In this document: in pieces, positions 8,296 to 17,055 of the stretch | Numbering within the stretch: position 1 is the stretch's first letter | How the letters are laid out: the number at the start of each line of letters is the position of its first letter | Source of the DNA: Chryseobacterium indologenes | GTDB taxonomy: Bacteria > Bacteroidota > Bacteroidia > Flavobacteriales > Weeksellaceae | Assembly: GCA_002439165.1 (NCBI GenBank) | Contig: DJTE01000001.1 | Coordinates: forward strand, 1-64,000 | Direction of reading: 5' to 3' | Length of the DNA: 64,000 nucleotides | Translations under genes and position numbers: made by a program | The notes under the pieces: model-generated | What the model saw: only the letters and a program-made list of their open reading frames with translations | Databases searched by the model: none | What the model was told of the DNA's origin: nothing

Positions 8296-8447
8296 ATTTT
8301 TTGATTTTGATTTTTCAAATCTTTCTCAAAAAAAATACCATGCAGAATAATGTGACAGAATGACATTTTTCAATACCGGATGAAACGGGTGAAACATGCA
8401 GATTTGTCAAAGAAATACCTTACTTTTAGCCCTTAAAATTATTAGAA

Positions 8448-11342
8448 ATGAAGTTGAAATGTACAGTTTTTATTCTGTTCATCATGACCTGTTGGGTATA
8501 TGGACAGAAAAAGCCTTTAGACCATTCTGTCTATGACAGCTGGCAAAATATGGGGGCGAGAAAAATTTCAAATGACGGAAAATGGATTTCCTATTCCGTG
8601 GATGTTCAGGAAGGAAACTCCAGTCTTTTTTTATATTCCGTTAAAAATAAAGTCTCAAAGCAGTTTGCAAGAGCTGCAAAAGTAGATTTTACGAATGATT
8701 CCAGGTTTGCGGTTTTTCAGATCCGTCCGTTTTATAAAGATATAAAAGCAGTAAAAGATAAAAAGCTTAAAAAAAATAAATTAACGAAAGACAGCCTTGC
8801 CATTGTTGACCTTTTAAGGGGCAGGACGGAAAAAATTCCTGATGTAAAAACATTTAAAATTCCCGAAAAAGCTGGCTCTTATGTTGCCTATCTTCTGGAA
8901 GATACAAAAGATAAATCCCATGATGCTTCTGATAAGGAAGATGGAGACGAAAATAAGGATGAAGATAAAAATGCAAAGCCACTCCAGCTGGTCGTACGAA
9001 ATCTTTTGAATGGAAAAAGTACAGCCTATGATAACGTTATCCGCTATGAATTCAGTAAAAATGGTACGCAGCTCGCTTTTGTGACCAAAAAACCTGATGA
9101 AAAAAACAGCAGGGATAAAAAAGAACAAAAAGATTCAACGGATGAAAAATCCGGGGATAAAAAAGATAACGATAAATCAAAGCCAAAGAAATATGCTTTT
9201 CAGACGGTACAGGTAGTTGATCTGCAAAAAGGAACTGTGACTACAATTTCAGAAATGGAAGGTGATTTTTCACAGCTGTCTTTAGATGAAGAAGGAAATC
9301 AGCTGGCTTTTGTGGGAACCTCTTCTGCGCAGAATGATCTGGTGAAGCTCTATCAGCTGTATTACTTTAATTTTAAAGGAAACAAAAAGGAAATGGTAAC
9401 CAATGAAAATGCCCATATGAAAAAGAATTGGGTGATTTCTGAAAACCGTATGCCTGTATTCAGCAAAAACGGGAAACAGCTGTATTTCGGTGTTGCCCCG
9501 AAACCCATAGCGAAAGATACCGCAATGATTGCGAACGATCATGCGGTTGTAGATATATGGAATTATAAGGATGATTATCTGCAGACGGTACAGCTGAAAG
9601 AGCTGAAAAATGATCTTAAAAAATCTTATGCCGCAGTAATGCAGACGGAGAAACCTGATTTCTTCACAAATATTGATGGTGTAGATCTGGATACTTTACG
9701 ATTGGTAAATGAAGGAAATGCCGCCTATACACTGGGAATTACCAGTCTGAATAACCGTGTTGCCTCACAATGGGAAGGCTCAACAAAGAAAACCTATTTC
9801 GTGATCGATAACAAAACAGGAGACAGAACGGAAATTGTCCGGAATCTGGACGGGGCGGTTGCCGTATCTCCACTTGGAAAATTTATTGTAATTTTTGACA
9901 GCGAAAAAGGGAACTGGTTCAGTTATAATGTTAAAACAAAACAGACCCTGCCCCTCACCACCGGATTACCGGTTTCTTTTGTAGATGAAGAATTTGATAT
10001 GCCGGATTTCCCGAGCTCTTACGGAATTGCTTCCTGGACGGATCATGATGAATCTGTAATTATCCGGGACCGTTACGATCTTTGGGAGTTCTTCCTTGAC
10101 AGTTCAAAAAAGCCAAGAAATATCACCAATGGTTTTGGACGTAAAAATAAAATAACATTCGATACTTATAGTTTTGATAAAGATATTAAAAGCCTAAACA
10201 GAAAATCGCTTATCTATTTGTCGGCATTTGATAACTCCTCCAAAGCCAATGGTATTTTTAAAACATCCGTTCACTCGAATGCTGATCCCGTAAAAATTCA
10301 AATGGAAGATGTCTGGGGATACAGGAGTATTCAGAAAGCAAAAAATGCGGAAGAATATATTCTCGTAAAAGAATCATATACTGATTCTCCGGATATTTTT
10401 TCCACCTCGGATTTCTTACAACAGCATAAGCTAAGTGATACGAATCCACAGCAGAATCTTTATAACTGGGGAACCGATGAGCTGGTACACTGGACAACTC
10501 CAAAAGGAAATACCTCCACAGGAATTTTATACAAACCGGAAGATTTCAACCCTGCTAAAAAATATCCTGTGATCGTTTATTTCTATGAAAAACTTTCTGA
10601 TAATCTGAACCGTTATGTAGCACCGGCTCCCACACCTTCAAGATTAAATATCTCTTATTTTGTAAGTAACGGCTATCTGGTTTTTACTCCTGATATTTCA
10701 TATACAGACGGTTTTCCGGGAGAATCTGCGATGGAATACATTAATTCCGGAGTTGAAAAGCTAAAGCAGAATTCATGGGTAGATGGCAGCAAAATCGGAA
10801 TTCAGGGGCAAAGCTGGGGCGGTTACCAGGTCGCCTACCTGATTGCACATACCGATATGTATGCAGCAGCGTGGAGTGGTGCCCCCGTTGTAAATATGAC
10901 TTCCGCATACGGGGGAATCCGCTGGACTTCAGGGATGAACAGACAGTTTCAGTATGAAAAATCACAAAGCAGATTAGGAAAGAATCTTTGGGAAGCACCG
11001 GAACTTTATATTAAAAATTCACCGCTTTTTACTATTGATAGAGTAAAAACTCCGGTAGTTATTATGAGCAACGATCAGGATGGAGCCGTTCCGTGGTATC
11101 AGGGAATTGAAATGTTTACCGCTTTACGCCGCCTCGGAAAACCGGTATGGCTTCTGAATTATAACGGTGACGATCACAATCTGATAAAGCGCCAGAACAG
11201 AAAAGATATCCAGATCCGCGAACAGCAGTTTTTTGATTATTATCTTAAAGGGGCCAAAGCTCCGGTATGGATGACGAAAGGTATCCCGGCCACCCAGAAA
11301 GGAAGAGACTGGGGATTTGAGCTGACTGATGATAAGCCTTGA
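8448..11342 (+). CDS. Secreted S9 family prolyl oligopeptidase-type peptidase
   Basis: The 964-residue exported serine peptidase has a signal peptide (residues 1-20, ending VYGQ). Residues about 40-640 form the beta-propeller, with a Lys/Asp-rich insert at about 160-245. The C-terminal alpha/beta-hydrolase domain carries GQSWGGYQ with nucleophile Ser789, Asp878 in NDQDGAVP, and His910 in GDDHNLI. This triad and domain order are those of the DPP4/acylaminoacyl-peptidase branch of S9, which cleaves short peptides in the periplasm or outside the cell. It shares a bidirectional terminator with recA. Confidence 0.9.
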   Translation: MKLKCTVFILFIMTCWVYGQKKPLDHSVYDSWQNMGARKISNDGKWISYSVDVQEGNSSLFLYSVKNKVSKQFARAAKVDFTNDSRFAVFQIRPFYKDIKAVKDKKLKKNKLTKDSLAIVDLLRGRTEKIPDVKTFKIPEKAGSYVAYLLEDTKDKSHDASDKEDGDENKDEDKNAKPLQLVVRNLLNGKSTAYDNVIRYEFSKNGTQLAFVTKKPDEKNSRDKKEQKDSTDEKSGDKKDNDKSKPKKYAFQTVQVVDLQKGTVTTISEMEGDFSQLSLDEEGNQLAFVGTSSAQNDLVKLYQLYYFNFKGNKKEMVTNENAHMKKNWVISENRMPVFSKNGKQLYFGVAPKPIAKDTAMIANDHAVVDIWNYKDDYLQTVQLKELKNDLKKSYAAVMQTEKPDFFTNIDGVDLDTLRLVNEGNAAYTLGITSLNNRVASQWEGSTKKTYFVIDNKTGDRTEIVRNLDGAVAVSPLGKFIVIFDSEKGNWFSYNVKTKQTLPLTTGLPVSFVDEEFDMPDFPSSYGIASWTDHDESVIIRDRYDLWEFFLDSSKKPRNITNGFGRKNKITFDTYSFDKDIKSLNRKSLIYLSAFDNSSKANGIFKTSVHSNADPVKIQMEDVWGYRSIQKAKNAEEYILVKESYTDSPDIFSTSDFLQQHKLSDTNPQQNLYNWGTDELVHWTTPKGNTSTGILYKPEDFNPAKKYPVIVYFYEKLSDNLNRYVAPAPTPSRLNISYFVSNGYLVFTPDISYTDGFPGESAMEYINSGVEKLKQNSWVDGSKIGIQGQSWGGYQVAYLIAHTDMYAAAWSGAPVVNMTSAYGGIRWTSGMNRQFQYEKSQSRLGKNLWEAPELYIKNSPLFTIDRVKTPVVIMSNDQDGAVPWYQGIEMFTALRRLGKPVWLLNYNGDDHNLIKRQNRKDIQIREQQFFDYYLKGAKAPVWMTKGIPATQKGRDWGFELTDDKP

Positions 11343-11364
11343 TTAATAAAAATATTCTTAATAA

Positions 11365-11404
11365 AAAACTTCGGCGGAGCCCAAAGGGCTCCGCCGAAGT
11401 TTTT
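11365..11404. terminator. Bidirectional terminator between S9 peptidase and recA
   Basis: A perfect 15-bp stem, ACTTCGGCGGAGCCC (11368-11382) with its complement (11386-11400), encloses an AAA loop and is flanked by A and T runs, so it works on both strands. Confidence 0.92.
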
Positions 11405-11420
11405 ATACATATAAAAACAA

Positions 11421-12425
11421 CTATTTTTTAGCTGTTATTTCTTCTTTCACTTTATTTTCCAGTTCCTCGGCAAGTTCAGGATTATCTCTTAAAACATCCT
11501 TCACTGCATCACGTCCCTGTCCTAATTTGGTCTCTTCATAGCTGAACCATGAACCGCTCTTCTTCACGATTCCCAGATCTACTGCGGTATCAAGAATTTC
11601 TCCTGCTTTGGAAACCCCTTCTCCGTACATAATGTCAAATTCAGCCTGTTTGAAAGGAGGAGCTACTTTGTTTTTCACGATCTTCACCTTCACACGGCTT
11701 CCGATAGCTTCGTCTCCCTGTTTGATCGGTGCACTTGCCTTTCTGATGTCAATTCTTACAGAAGCGTAGAATTTAAGGGCGTTACCTCCGGTTGTTGTTT
11801 CAGGATTTCCGAACATGACACCGATTTTTTCTCTCAGCTGGTTGATGAAGATAACGGTACATTTTGTTCTTGAAATAGTAGCTGTTAATTTTCTTAATGC
11901 CTGAGACATCAGCCTTGCGTGAAGACCCATTTTGGAATCTCCCATTTCACCTTCAATTTCCGCTTTTGGGGTAAGCGCAGCTACGGAGTCGATAACAACA
12001 ATGTCAATAGCTCCTGAACGGATCAGGTTATCAGCAATTTCTAAAGCCTGTTCTCCGTTGTCCGGTTGGGAAATAATCAGGTTTTCAAGATCGATACCCA
12101 GTTTGGCAGCATAGGTTCTGTCGAACGCGTGCTCCGCATCAATAAATGCGGCAATACCTCCTGCTTTCTGAGCTTCGGCAATAGCGTGAAGGGTTAAAGT
12201 AGTCTTACCTGAAGATTCAGGACCGTAAATTTCAATAATTCTTCCTCTCGGATAACCGCCAACGCCTAAAGCGATGTCCAGCCCTAAAGATCCTGAAGGA
12301 ATTACCTCTATGGTATTATCTACGGAATCATCCCCAAGTGTCATTACTGTTCCTTTTCCGTATGTTTTATCTAGCTTGTCAAGCACTAATGCGAGTGCTT
12401 TTTTCTTATCATCAATGTTACTCAT
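11421..12425 (-). CDS. recA: Recombinase RecA
   Basis: The 334-residue DNA-dependent ATPase forms filaments on single-stranded DNA, catalyses strand exchange and activates LexA-type cleavage. Seen: Walker A GPESSGKTT (about residues 69-77), IDAEHAFD (about 97-104), Walker B region IDIVVIDSVAAL (about 140-151), the L2 region INQLREKIGVMFGNPETTTGG (in part, about 200), and a short acidic/basic C-terminus. The length is slightly short at the C-terminal tail, as is common in Bacteroidota. A -7 box TATTTTTG lies at 12452-12445 (minus strand). Confidence 0.98.
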   Translation of the reverse strand: MSNIDDKKKALALVLDKLDKTYGKGTVMTLGDDSVDNTIEVIPSGSLGLDIALGVGGYPRGRIIEIYGPESSGKTTLTLHAIAEAQKAGGIAAFIDAEHAFDRTYAAKLGIDLENLIISQPDNGEQALEIADNLIRSGAIDIVVIDSVAALTPKAEIEGEMGDSKMGLHARLMSQALRKLTATISRTKCTVIFINQLREKIGVMFGNPETTTGGNALKFYASVRIDIRKASAPIKQGDEAIGSRVKVKIVKNKVAPPFKQAEFDIMYGEGVSKAGEILDTAVDLGIVKKSGSWFSYEETKLGQGRDAVKDVLRDNPELAEELENKVKEEITAKK

Positions 12426-12614
12426 CGTCTTTAAAATAATTTCTCAAAAATACATAATTTTAATATCAAATGCTAATATTATTTAGGTGGAAAAACAGTT
12501 TTTAAAGTTAAAAAATTATAAAATGAATGAGTGGATATGATGAACAGCAGAACAGCTTCAGCATATTTTTTCTGAATTTTGAATTATTGGTATGTATTTG
12601 ATTTTTAAATACTT

Positions 12615-13811
12615 CTAATGGAAATTTGAATTCTTTGTAATCGCCAGATAATCCTCCAGTACCTTCATCTGATCTTTATTTCCTTTGGCTATTCTGGCTT
12701 TCCGGCTTATAAGTCTGTCATAGATTGTATTCACGAATATCTTCGACCAGGGAAATAATTTCTTTCCCCAGACTTCAGGAATTTTCAGCCTTCTGCATAC
12801 TTCATCATCCAGAAGGAACCATGTGCAGCAGATGTGAAGATATCTCAGATTTTTACGTTCGAATTGATATTTCAGTATGGGATTTTCCAGTGATTCATTT
12901 AGTAAGGAGTGAGCCAGGAGAACCGAATCCTTATCAGAAGGCGGCTGCACAGAAGTCCACAGATAAAAATATTCAGTGGCCTGCTTTTTATCATCGGGAA
13001 GAAGATGCTCCGGAATTCCCAAAAGGTAACCTACATATTTCCAGAGGTGAAAAATACCCTGCTCTTCCTGTACGGAGAAGGTATTTCCCAACTTCTTAAG
13101 GCTGTGTAAAAAGACAAGACTGAACCCTATATAAGTAGCCATCATATCCCAGGAATTGATCGGCTCTCCCCAGTTTTCCGTATCCCAGCCCTTGTAATGT
13201 TTCTTTATTGAAAGCCTGGCATACGAATGAATCAGACGTGTTTTAACCGCAAACTCATATCCTTTCGCATGAATTTCCAGGGCGTTATAACGTGTAACGT
13301 TTACCCAGAAATCCAGTGTTTCCGAAAGGCGCTTTACCGCTCCTTTTTTCAGGGCTTCTGTAACGATCAGCGGCTTATTCAGGTAAGCATAATCATAGCC
13401 GCCTATTAAGCAGTAATCTCTCAGGGAGATCAGAGAATCCAGGTTGCTTCTCATGCAAAGCTCCGCACCTGCTTTCAGGAGATCATGATTCAGCCATTCC
13501 GGAACGCGCTGTGTTTGGCTGAATAGTTTTTTTACGCTTTCAGGAACATCATCCGTTTCAGAAACTCCTTTGCGGATGTAGTGTTCTATTTCTCCGGAAG
13601 CTTCGTGAAATTTTTTGGTAAAATAGACTTCTTTCACTACTTCATCACCCATTATATCGATATGATAAAAGCTGGGTGAAAAAGTATCGAAATCTTTAAA
13701 GCTTACTTCTGCTCCGGAAAATTCAATAAGCTGTCTTCCGTTGCCTCTTTCCCAGAAATTTTTGAAATGAGGAGCGTCTTTAAAACGGGGCTGTATTATC
13801 GTTGGTTCCAT
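12615..13811 (-). CDS. MpaB/rubber-oxygenase family protein (DUF2236)
   Basis: The 398-residue protein matches the ER-bound oxygenase MpaB / latex-clearing-protein fold (PF09995). It is almost all alpha-helical, with the conserved stretch TRLIHSYARLSIKKHY (about residues 195-210), which carries the Arg/His expected near a b-type haem, and with GEPINSWDMMATYIGFSLVF a little further on. Family members oxidise terpenoid or rubber-like substrates, but most bacterial homologues have no known substrate. No signal peptide is seen. It stands alone, leftward, between recA and the LuxR paralogues. Confidence 0.72.
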   Translation of the reverse strand: MEPTIIQPRFKDAPHFKNFWERGNGRQLIEFSGAEVSFKDFDTFSPSFYHIDIMGDEVVKEVYFTKKFHEASGEIEHYIRKGVSETDDVPESVKKLFSQTQRVPEWLNHDLLKAGAELCMRSNLDSLISLRDYCLIGGYDYAYLNKPLIVTEALKKGAVKRLSETLDFWVNVTRYNALEIHAKGYEFAVKTRLIHSYARLSIKKHYKGWDTENWGEPINSWDMMATYIGFSLVFLHSLKKLGNTFSVQEEQGIFHLWKYVGYLLGIPEHLLPDDKKQATEYFYLWTSVQPPSDKDSVLLAHSLLNESLENPILKYQFERKNLRYLHICCTWFLLDDEVCRRLKIPEVWGKKLFPWSKIFVNTIYDRLISRKARIAKGNKDQMKVLEDYLAITKNSNFH

Positions 13812-13889
13812 TACAGATAAAAATACAGGTTTTATACCAAAATTTCTCAGTGAGATTTGTCAGTTCCTGAGACCGTTTTTTTTAACAGG

Positions 13890-14666
13890 CTAAATAAGTC
13901 CCTTTTGAAAAGCTTTTTTTACCAGTTCCTTGCAGTTTCTGGAGTCTGTCTTTCTTAAAATATTTTTACGGTGAGTGCGAACCGTGTGTTCAGACAGGAC
14001 AAGCATTTGGGCAATTTCGGGCCCGGAATACCCTTTGGCAATAAGCGAAAGAACCTCAGTTTCTCTCCGGGTAAGGTGCTCTGTGGAAGAAGAACATGAA
14101 GAATGATCCAGTCTGATCTGCTGGAAATCAGTTCTTGGCCCTACTCCGGAAATAAGAACCGTGTAGGGATTTTCTTTGGTGATATGGTGAATGTTGGTAT
14201 GAATATTTATAGACTGTACCGGCTGTCTGGATTCATCTTCCATCGTAATAATGGCCTGATGGTGAAACAGCTCGTAATTTCCTTCCGCTGTCTTCATGCG
14301 GAAGCAGTAGCTTGATTTCAGATACAGCTGGTGTTCAAAACCAATTTCCAGTATTTTTTCAATAACAGTTTGTTCCGCTTTTAAAACAAATCCGAGATCA
14401 TCAGGATGGGTAAGATCAATAATATCTTTTAAATTTTCTGGGAAAGAGTCCAGTCCGTGAAGTTTCAGAATATTTTTATGATGATGGGAGAGGGTACTGT
14501 TGGTTAGGTTCAGAACATAATAATAGAATTCACCAATGGCAAACATTTCACCGATAATGCGTTCCACAGGAGGGATATTAAGGATCTCCCGGTCCTTCCT
14601 GACGCCCGGATAGGTGTTCCAGACCTCTACCAGGGGATGATTTTGCTCTGAATTTTTCATGGCCAT
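13890..14666 (-). CDS. LuxR-family regulator with PAS-like sensor (paralogue 1)
   Basis: The 258-residue protein has an N-terminal PAS-like sensory region (about residues 40-180; YYYVLNLTNSTLSHHHKNIL, IDLTHPDDL, SYCFRMKTAEGNYELFHHQA) and a C-terminal GerE/LuxR helix-turn-helix (about 197-258; LTRRETEVLSLIAKGYS and SEHTVRTHRKNIL). There is no receiver domain, so it is probably a one-component regulator sensing a small ligand or redox state. It is closely related along its whole length to the next gene (15003-15815). ATG 14666 or 14660 could be the start. Confidence 0.85.
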   Translation of the reverse strand: MAMKNSEQNHPLVEVWNTYPGVRKDREILNIPPVERIIGEMFAIGEFYYYVLNLTNSTLSHHHKNILKLHGLDSFPENLKDIIDLTHPDDLGFVLKAEQTVIEKILEIGFEHQLYLKSSYCFRMKTAEGNYELFHHQAIITMEDESRQPVQSINIHTNIHHITKENPYTVLISGVGPRTDFQQIRLDHSSCSSSTEHLTRRETEVLSLIAKGYSGPEIAQMLVLSEHTVRTHRKNILRKTDSRNCKELVKKAFQKGLI

Positions 14667-15002
14667 TTGTTTTCCAGGCTAAAATAACTAAAATACCGAC
14701 AAAATACCACAAAAGGGGGATTTTTTTAGTCTGATAAAATTGCAAACTTTGCATTGGACAATCATCAGGAAAACTCAAATTTATTCAGCTCCGTCTTATC
14801 CCAGCTTTTCTTTTTATTGAAACTCATCATTTCAATTACCGGATGAACGGAAGCCTATCTCATCTGTTATCATGTAAGCTATTAATGGATAAATAAAACA
14901 GTTTACTCTTTTCTTTTTTAGTTGTTTGAAAATGATAAACTAATGGCCTCTCGTTGCTGGAGAGGCCTTTTATTCTTTTAATCCCTGTACTCAGATAAGC
15001 TT
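14667..15002. other. 336-bp gap between LuxR paralogues
   Basis: No coding region is seen. It contains an isolated terminator-like hairpin at 14945-14967 whose T tract is on the plus strand, although no plus-strand gene precedes it, and a 6-bp inverted repeat TTGAAA/TTTCAA near 14817-14835. Confidence 0.4.
14945..14972 (+). terminator. Orphan terminator-like hairpin
   Basis: GGCCTCTC (14945-14952) pairs with GAGAGGCC (14960-14967), loop 7 nt, followed by TTTTATTCTTTT on the plus strand. Read leftward (after the 15003 gene) the tail is only ATTAGTTTATC, a weak terminator. Confidence 0.55.
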
Positions 15003-15815
15003 CTACAAATATCCCCATTCAAAGGACTTTTTAATGAGTTCTGAGCTATTCTTACAGCCGGCCTTTTTTAAAATATTCTTTCTGTGCGTACGTACTGTTT
15101 CTTCGGAAATACACAGAATACCGGAAACTTTTGCTGCGGAATATCCTTTAGCAATACAGGTAATAACTTCAACCTCCCTTTTGGTAAATACAACAGAAGG
15201 TTCGGATATCTTATCATTGCTGATCCATTGCATCTGATGAAAGTCTTTGCGCCCGTTGATGCCTGAAAGTAAAACAGTGTAGGAGTTCTGGCGGGTAATA
15301 TGCTCAATATTTGTATGAATATTGATCGTCTGCAGAAGCTTGCCGTTTTCATCTTTATAGGTATGAAGCGCCTGATGATGAAACAGTTCGTAATTACCTT
15401 TGGCTGTTCTCATCCGGAAACAGTAGCTGGATTTCAGTTCCTGCTGGTAATCGAATCCGTTAATTTCCATCATTTTTTCTATACACATTCTTTCAGCATC
15501 CATTACAAATTCAAGGTCATCGGGATGGATCAGGTCTATGATTTCTTTAAGATGTGTGGGATATTTGTGGAAACCATGCATGGACAGGATGTTTTCATGA
15601 TGGCTACATAAAGTGCTGTCAGCAAAGTTGATCACGTAATAATAAAACTGACCCGGAGCAAATATTTCTCCGATAATGCGTTCAATGGAGGGAGCCGGCA
15701 ATATACCGGCATCATTATTCTGGAAAAAATCAGGATAACTGTTCCATACTTTTGCGAGGGGATGCTGCTTTTTGGGATGAGCCAGGTATTTTTTATCCAT
15801 ACTTAATGTTTTCAT
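15003..15815 (-). CDS. LuxR-family regulator with PAS-like sensor (paralogue 2)
   Basis: The 270-residue protein has the same architecture as the neighbour at 13890-14666: HPLAKVWNSYPDFF at residues 18-31, PAS-like core (YYYVINFADSTLCSHHENIL, IDLIHPDDLEFV, SSYCFRMRTAKGNYELFHHQA) and a C-terminal LuxR helix-turn-helix (FTKREVEVITCIAKGYSA and SEETVRTHRKNILKK). About half of the residues match, so this is an old tandem duplication. It is divergent from the secreted-protein cluster starting at 15994, which makes control of that cluster plausible but unproven. Confidence 0.85.
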   Translation of the reverse strand: MKTLSMDKKYLAHPKKQHPLAKVWNSYPDFFQNNDAGILPAPSIERIIGEIFAPGQFYYYVINFADSTLCSHHENILSMHGFHKYPTHLKEIIDLIHPDDLEFVMDAERMCIEKMMEINGFDYQQELKSSYCFRMRTAKGNYELFHHQALHTYKDENGKLLQTINIHTNIEHITRQNSYTVLLSGINGRKDFHQMQWISNDKISEPSVVFTKREVEVITCIAKGYSAAKVSGILCISEETVRTHRKNILKKAGCKNSSELIKKSFEWGYL

Positions 15816-15860
15816 AAAAATATAAAAAAAACGATTTCAAAAAATCACCTTTTTGCGGTA

Positions 15861-15891
15861 TTGTAAAAGACTTGCAGTTTAAGGAATTTTG
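15861..15891 (+). promoter_or_regulatory. Candidate promoter for the secreted-protein cluster
   Basis: TTG (15861-15863), a 20-nt spacer, then GAATTTTG (15884-15891) is one mismatch from TANNTTTG. It lies about 100 nt before the start codon at 15994. Confidence 0.4.
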
Positions 15892-15993
15892 TAGAAATAA
15901 AGCTATGACCGGCACAGGATTACTGGCTTTAGATTGACAGTATTATCTTGTAAAATAAAGAATATACAGATCGTAAACAATAAAACTGAGATT

Positions 15994-16533
15994 ATGAAAA
16001 AATTACTCATCCTTTTCGCTGTATTCCTGGGATTGTGAATCGCGGATGCACAGGCCAGAAAAGCAAAAGATCCGGATGCAGGGTTCGGGAAATGGCTTTT
16101 TGTAAAAAGTGATAAACCTGTACAGGTACGCTATAAACAGGTAAAAGTAGAGAATAATATCGGCTACTTTCAGCTGCAGTTCCGCATCAACTTTGAAGAC
16201 GAGATATATTGCGGTAAACCGCAGTGTCTGGGATACTTAATGAATTTCAGCTACCCGCAGGGAGACCTCAGTAAGCAAACTCATAAAAATTATAAACTGA
16301 TGAACAGTTTTAAAGGAGCTTACACTTTACCTGATCTGATAAGTTTTCCTATGAGCTTTTCCGATGGATCGAAATTCATCTTTGAGGACGGACAGCTGTT
16401 TGCCGTTAACAGTCCCGGCGGATCACCGCAACAGGCTTACGTGACAACAGCCTGCGTAGATAATATTTTATCCAATTACACCCGGCATAATTGCCGTGAT
16501 TTTGATGAAGCGTCAGCTATTGAGCTGAAATAA
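15994..16533 (+). pseudogene. Secreted protein gene with in-frame TGA in its signal peptide
   Basis: From ATG 15994 the frame reads a signal peptide MKKLLILFAVFLGL, then TGA (16036-16038), then IADAQ and 160 further codons without a stop to TAA at 16531. The sister gene at 18424 has GGA at the same place in an otherwise near-identical signal sequence, so one base change (G to T) explains the stop. The mature part has four cysteines (IYCGKPQCLG, TTACVD, HNCRD) and matches no domain I recognise. Restart at ATG 16240 would give a 97-residue protein with no export signal. Either this is a recent nonsense mutation or a base error. Confidence 0.8.
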
Positions 16534-16561
16534 TAGCCGGAAATACTTTAAACAGCTTAAT

Positions 16562-16975
16562 ATGAAAACCATATTTACTCTTTTTGTTTTATTCCTTGGA
16601 TTAGGAATAGGGAAAGCCCAAACAACAGACGCAAAAAAAACGATTAACGAAGCTATACAAAAACTGAATGGTAAAAAGTTTGGAGATTTAAGGGTTGAAA
16701 AAGCCTCTTATGAAAATGATATTTTGAAATATACGGTCAATGTAACTGTGTTTAGCTTTGGCGGCAATGATGAGGAATCTTATAATGAATATTATTCTAA
16801 TATAGAATGGTCGGAAATCAAAGAAGCCGGTATAACAAAAAAAGATGGAAATATTGATTATATCCACTTTTCTATTAATTCTAGCGGGTATACAAAAAAA
16901 GTAGGATTTTATGTGTTGGATAAAGAAACAAAAAGTGTAATGAAAGCCATTGAAATATTAAAAAACAGTAAATAA
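16562..16975 (+). CDS. Secreted protein of unknown function
   Basis: The 137-residue protein has a signal peptide MKTIFTLFVLFLGLGIGKAQ (1-20) that resembles those of the genes at 15994, 17056 and 18424. The mature part (about 117 residues) is a mixed alpha/beta domain (KTINEAIQKLNGKKFGDLR, TVNVTVFSFGG, YSNIEWSEIKEAGI, VGFYVLDKETKSV) with no cysteines and no family I recognise. It lies 28 bp after the disrupted gene and 80 bp before the Sel1 gene. Confidence 0.7.
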   Translation: MKTIFTLFVLFLGLGIGKAQTTDAKKTINEAIQKLNGKKFGDLRVEKASYENDILKYTVNVTVFSFGGNDEESYNEYYSNIEWSEIKEAGITKKDGNIDYIHFSINSSGYTKKVGFYVLDKETKSVMKAIEILKNSK

Positions 16976-17055
16976 AACTTGCGGCTCAATTAAGTAAGAG
17001 AAATTCATAAAGACTGTCCTGCATGTGTATCCTGTAAAAAATAAACTTTATTACT

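Noticed and set aside
10741..10998. Minus-strand frames inside the S9 peptidase gene and similar antisense frames elsewhere
   Set aside because: They are antisense shadows of a clearly conserved gene with no features of their own.
15994..16533. Selenocysteine or stop-codon readthrough at TGA 16036
   Set aside because: The TGA is in a signal peptide core where Gly is found in the paralogue; there is no selenocysteine-type context, so mutation or error is simpler.
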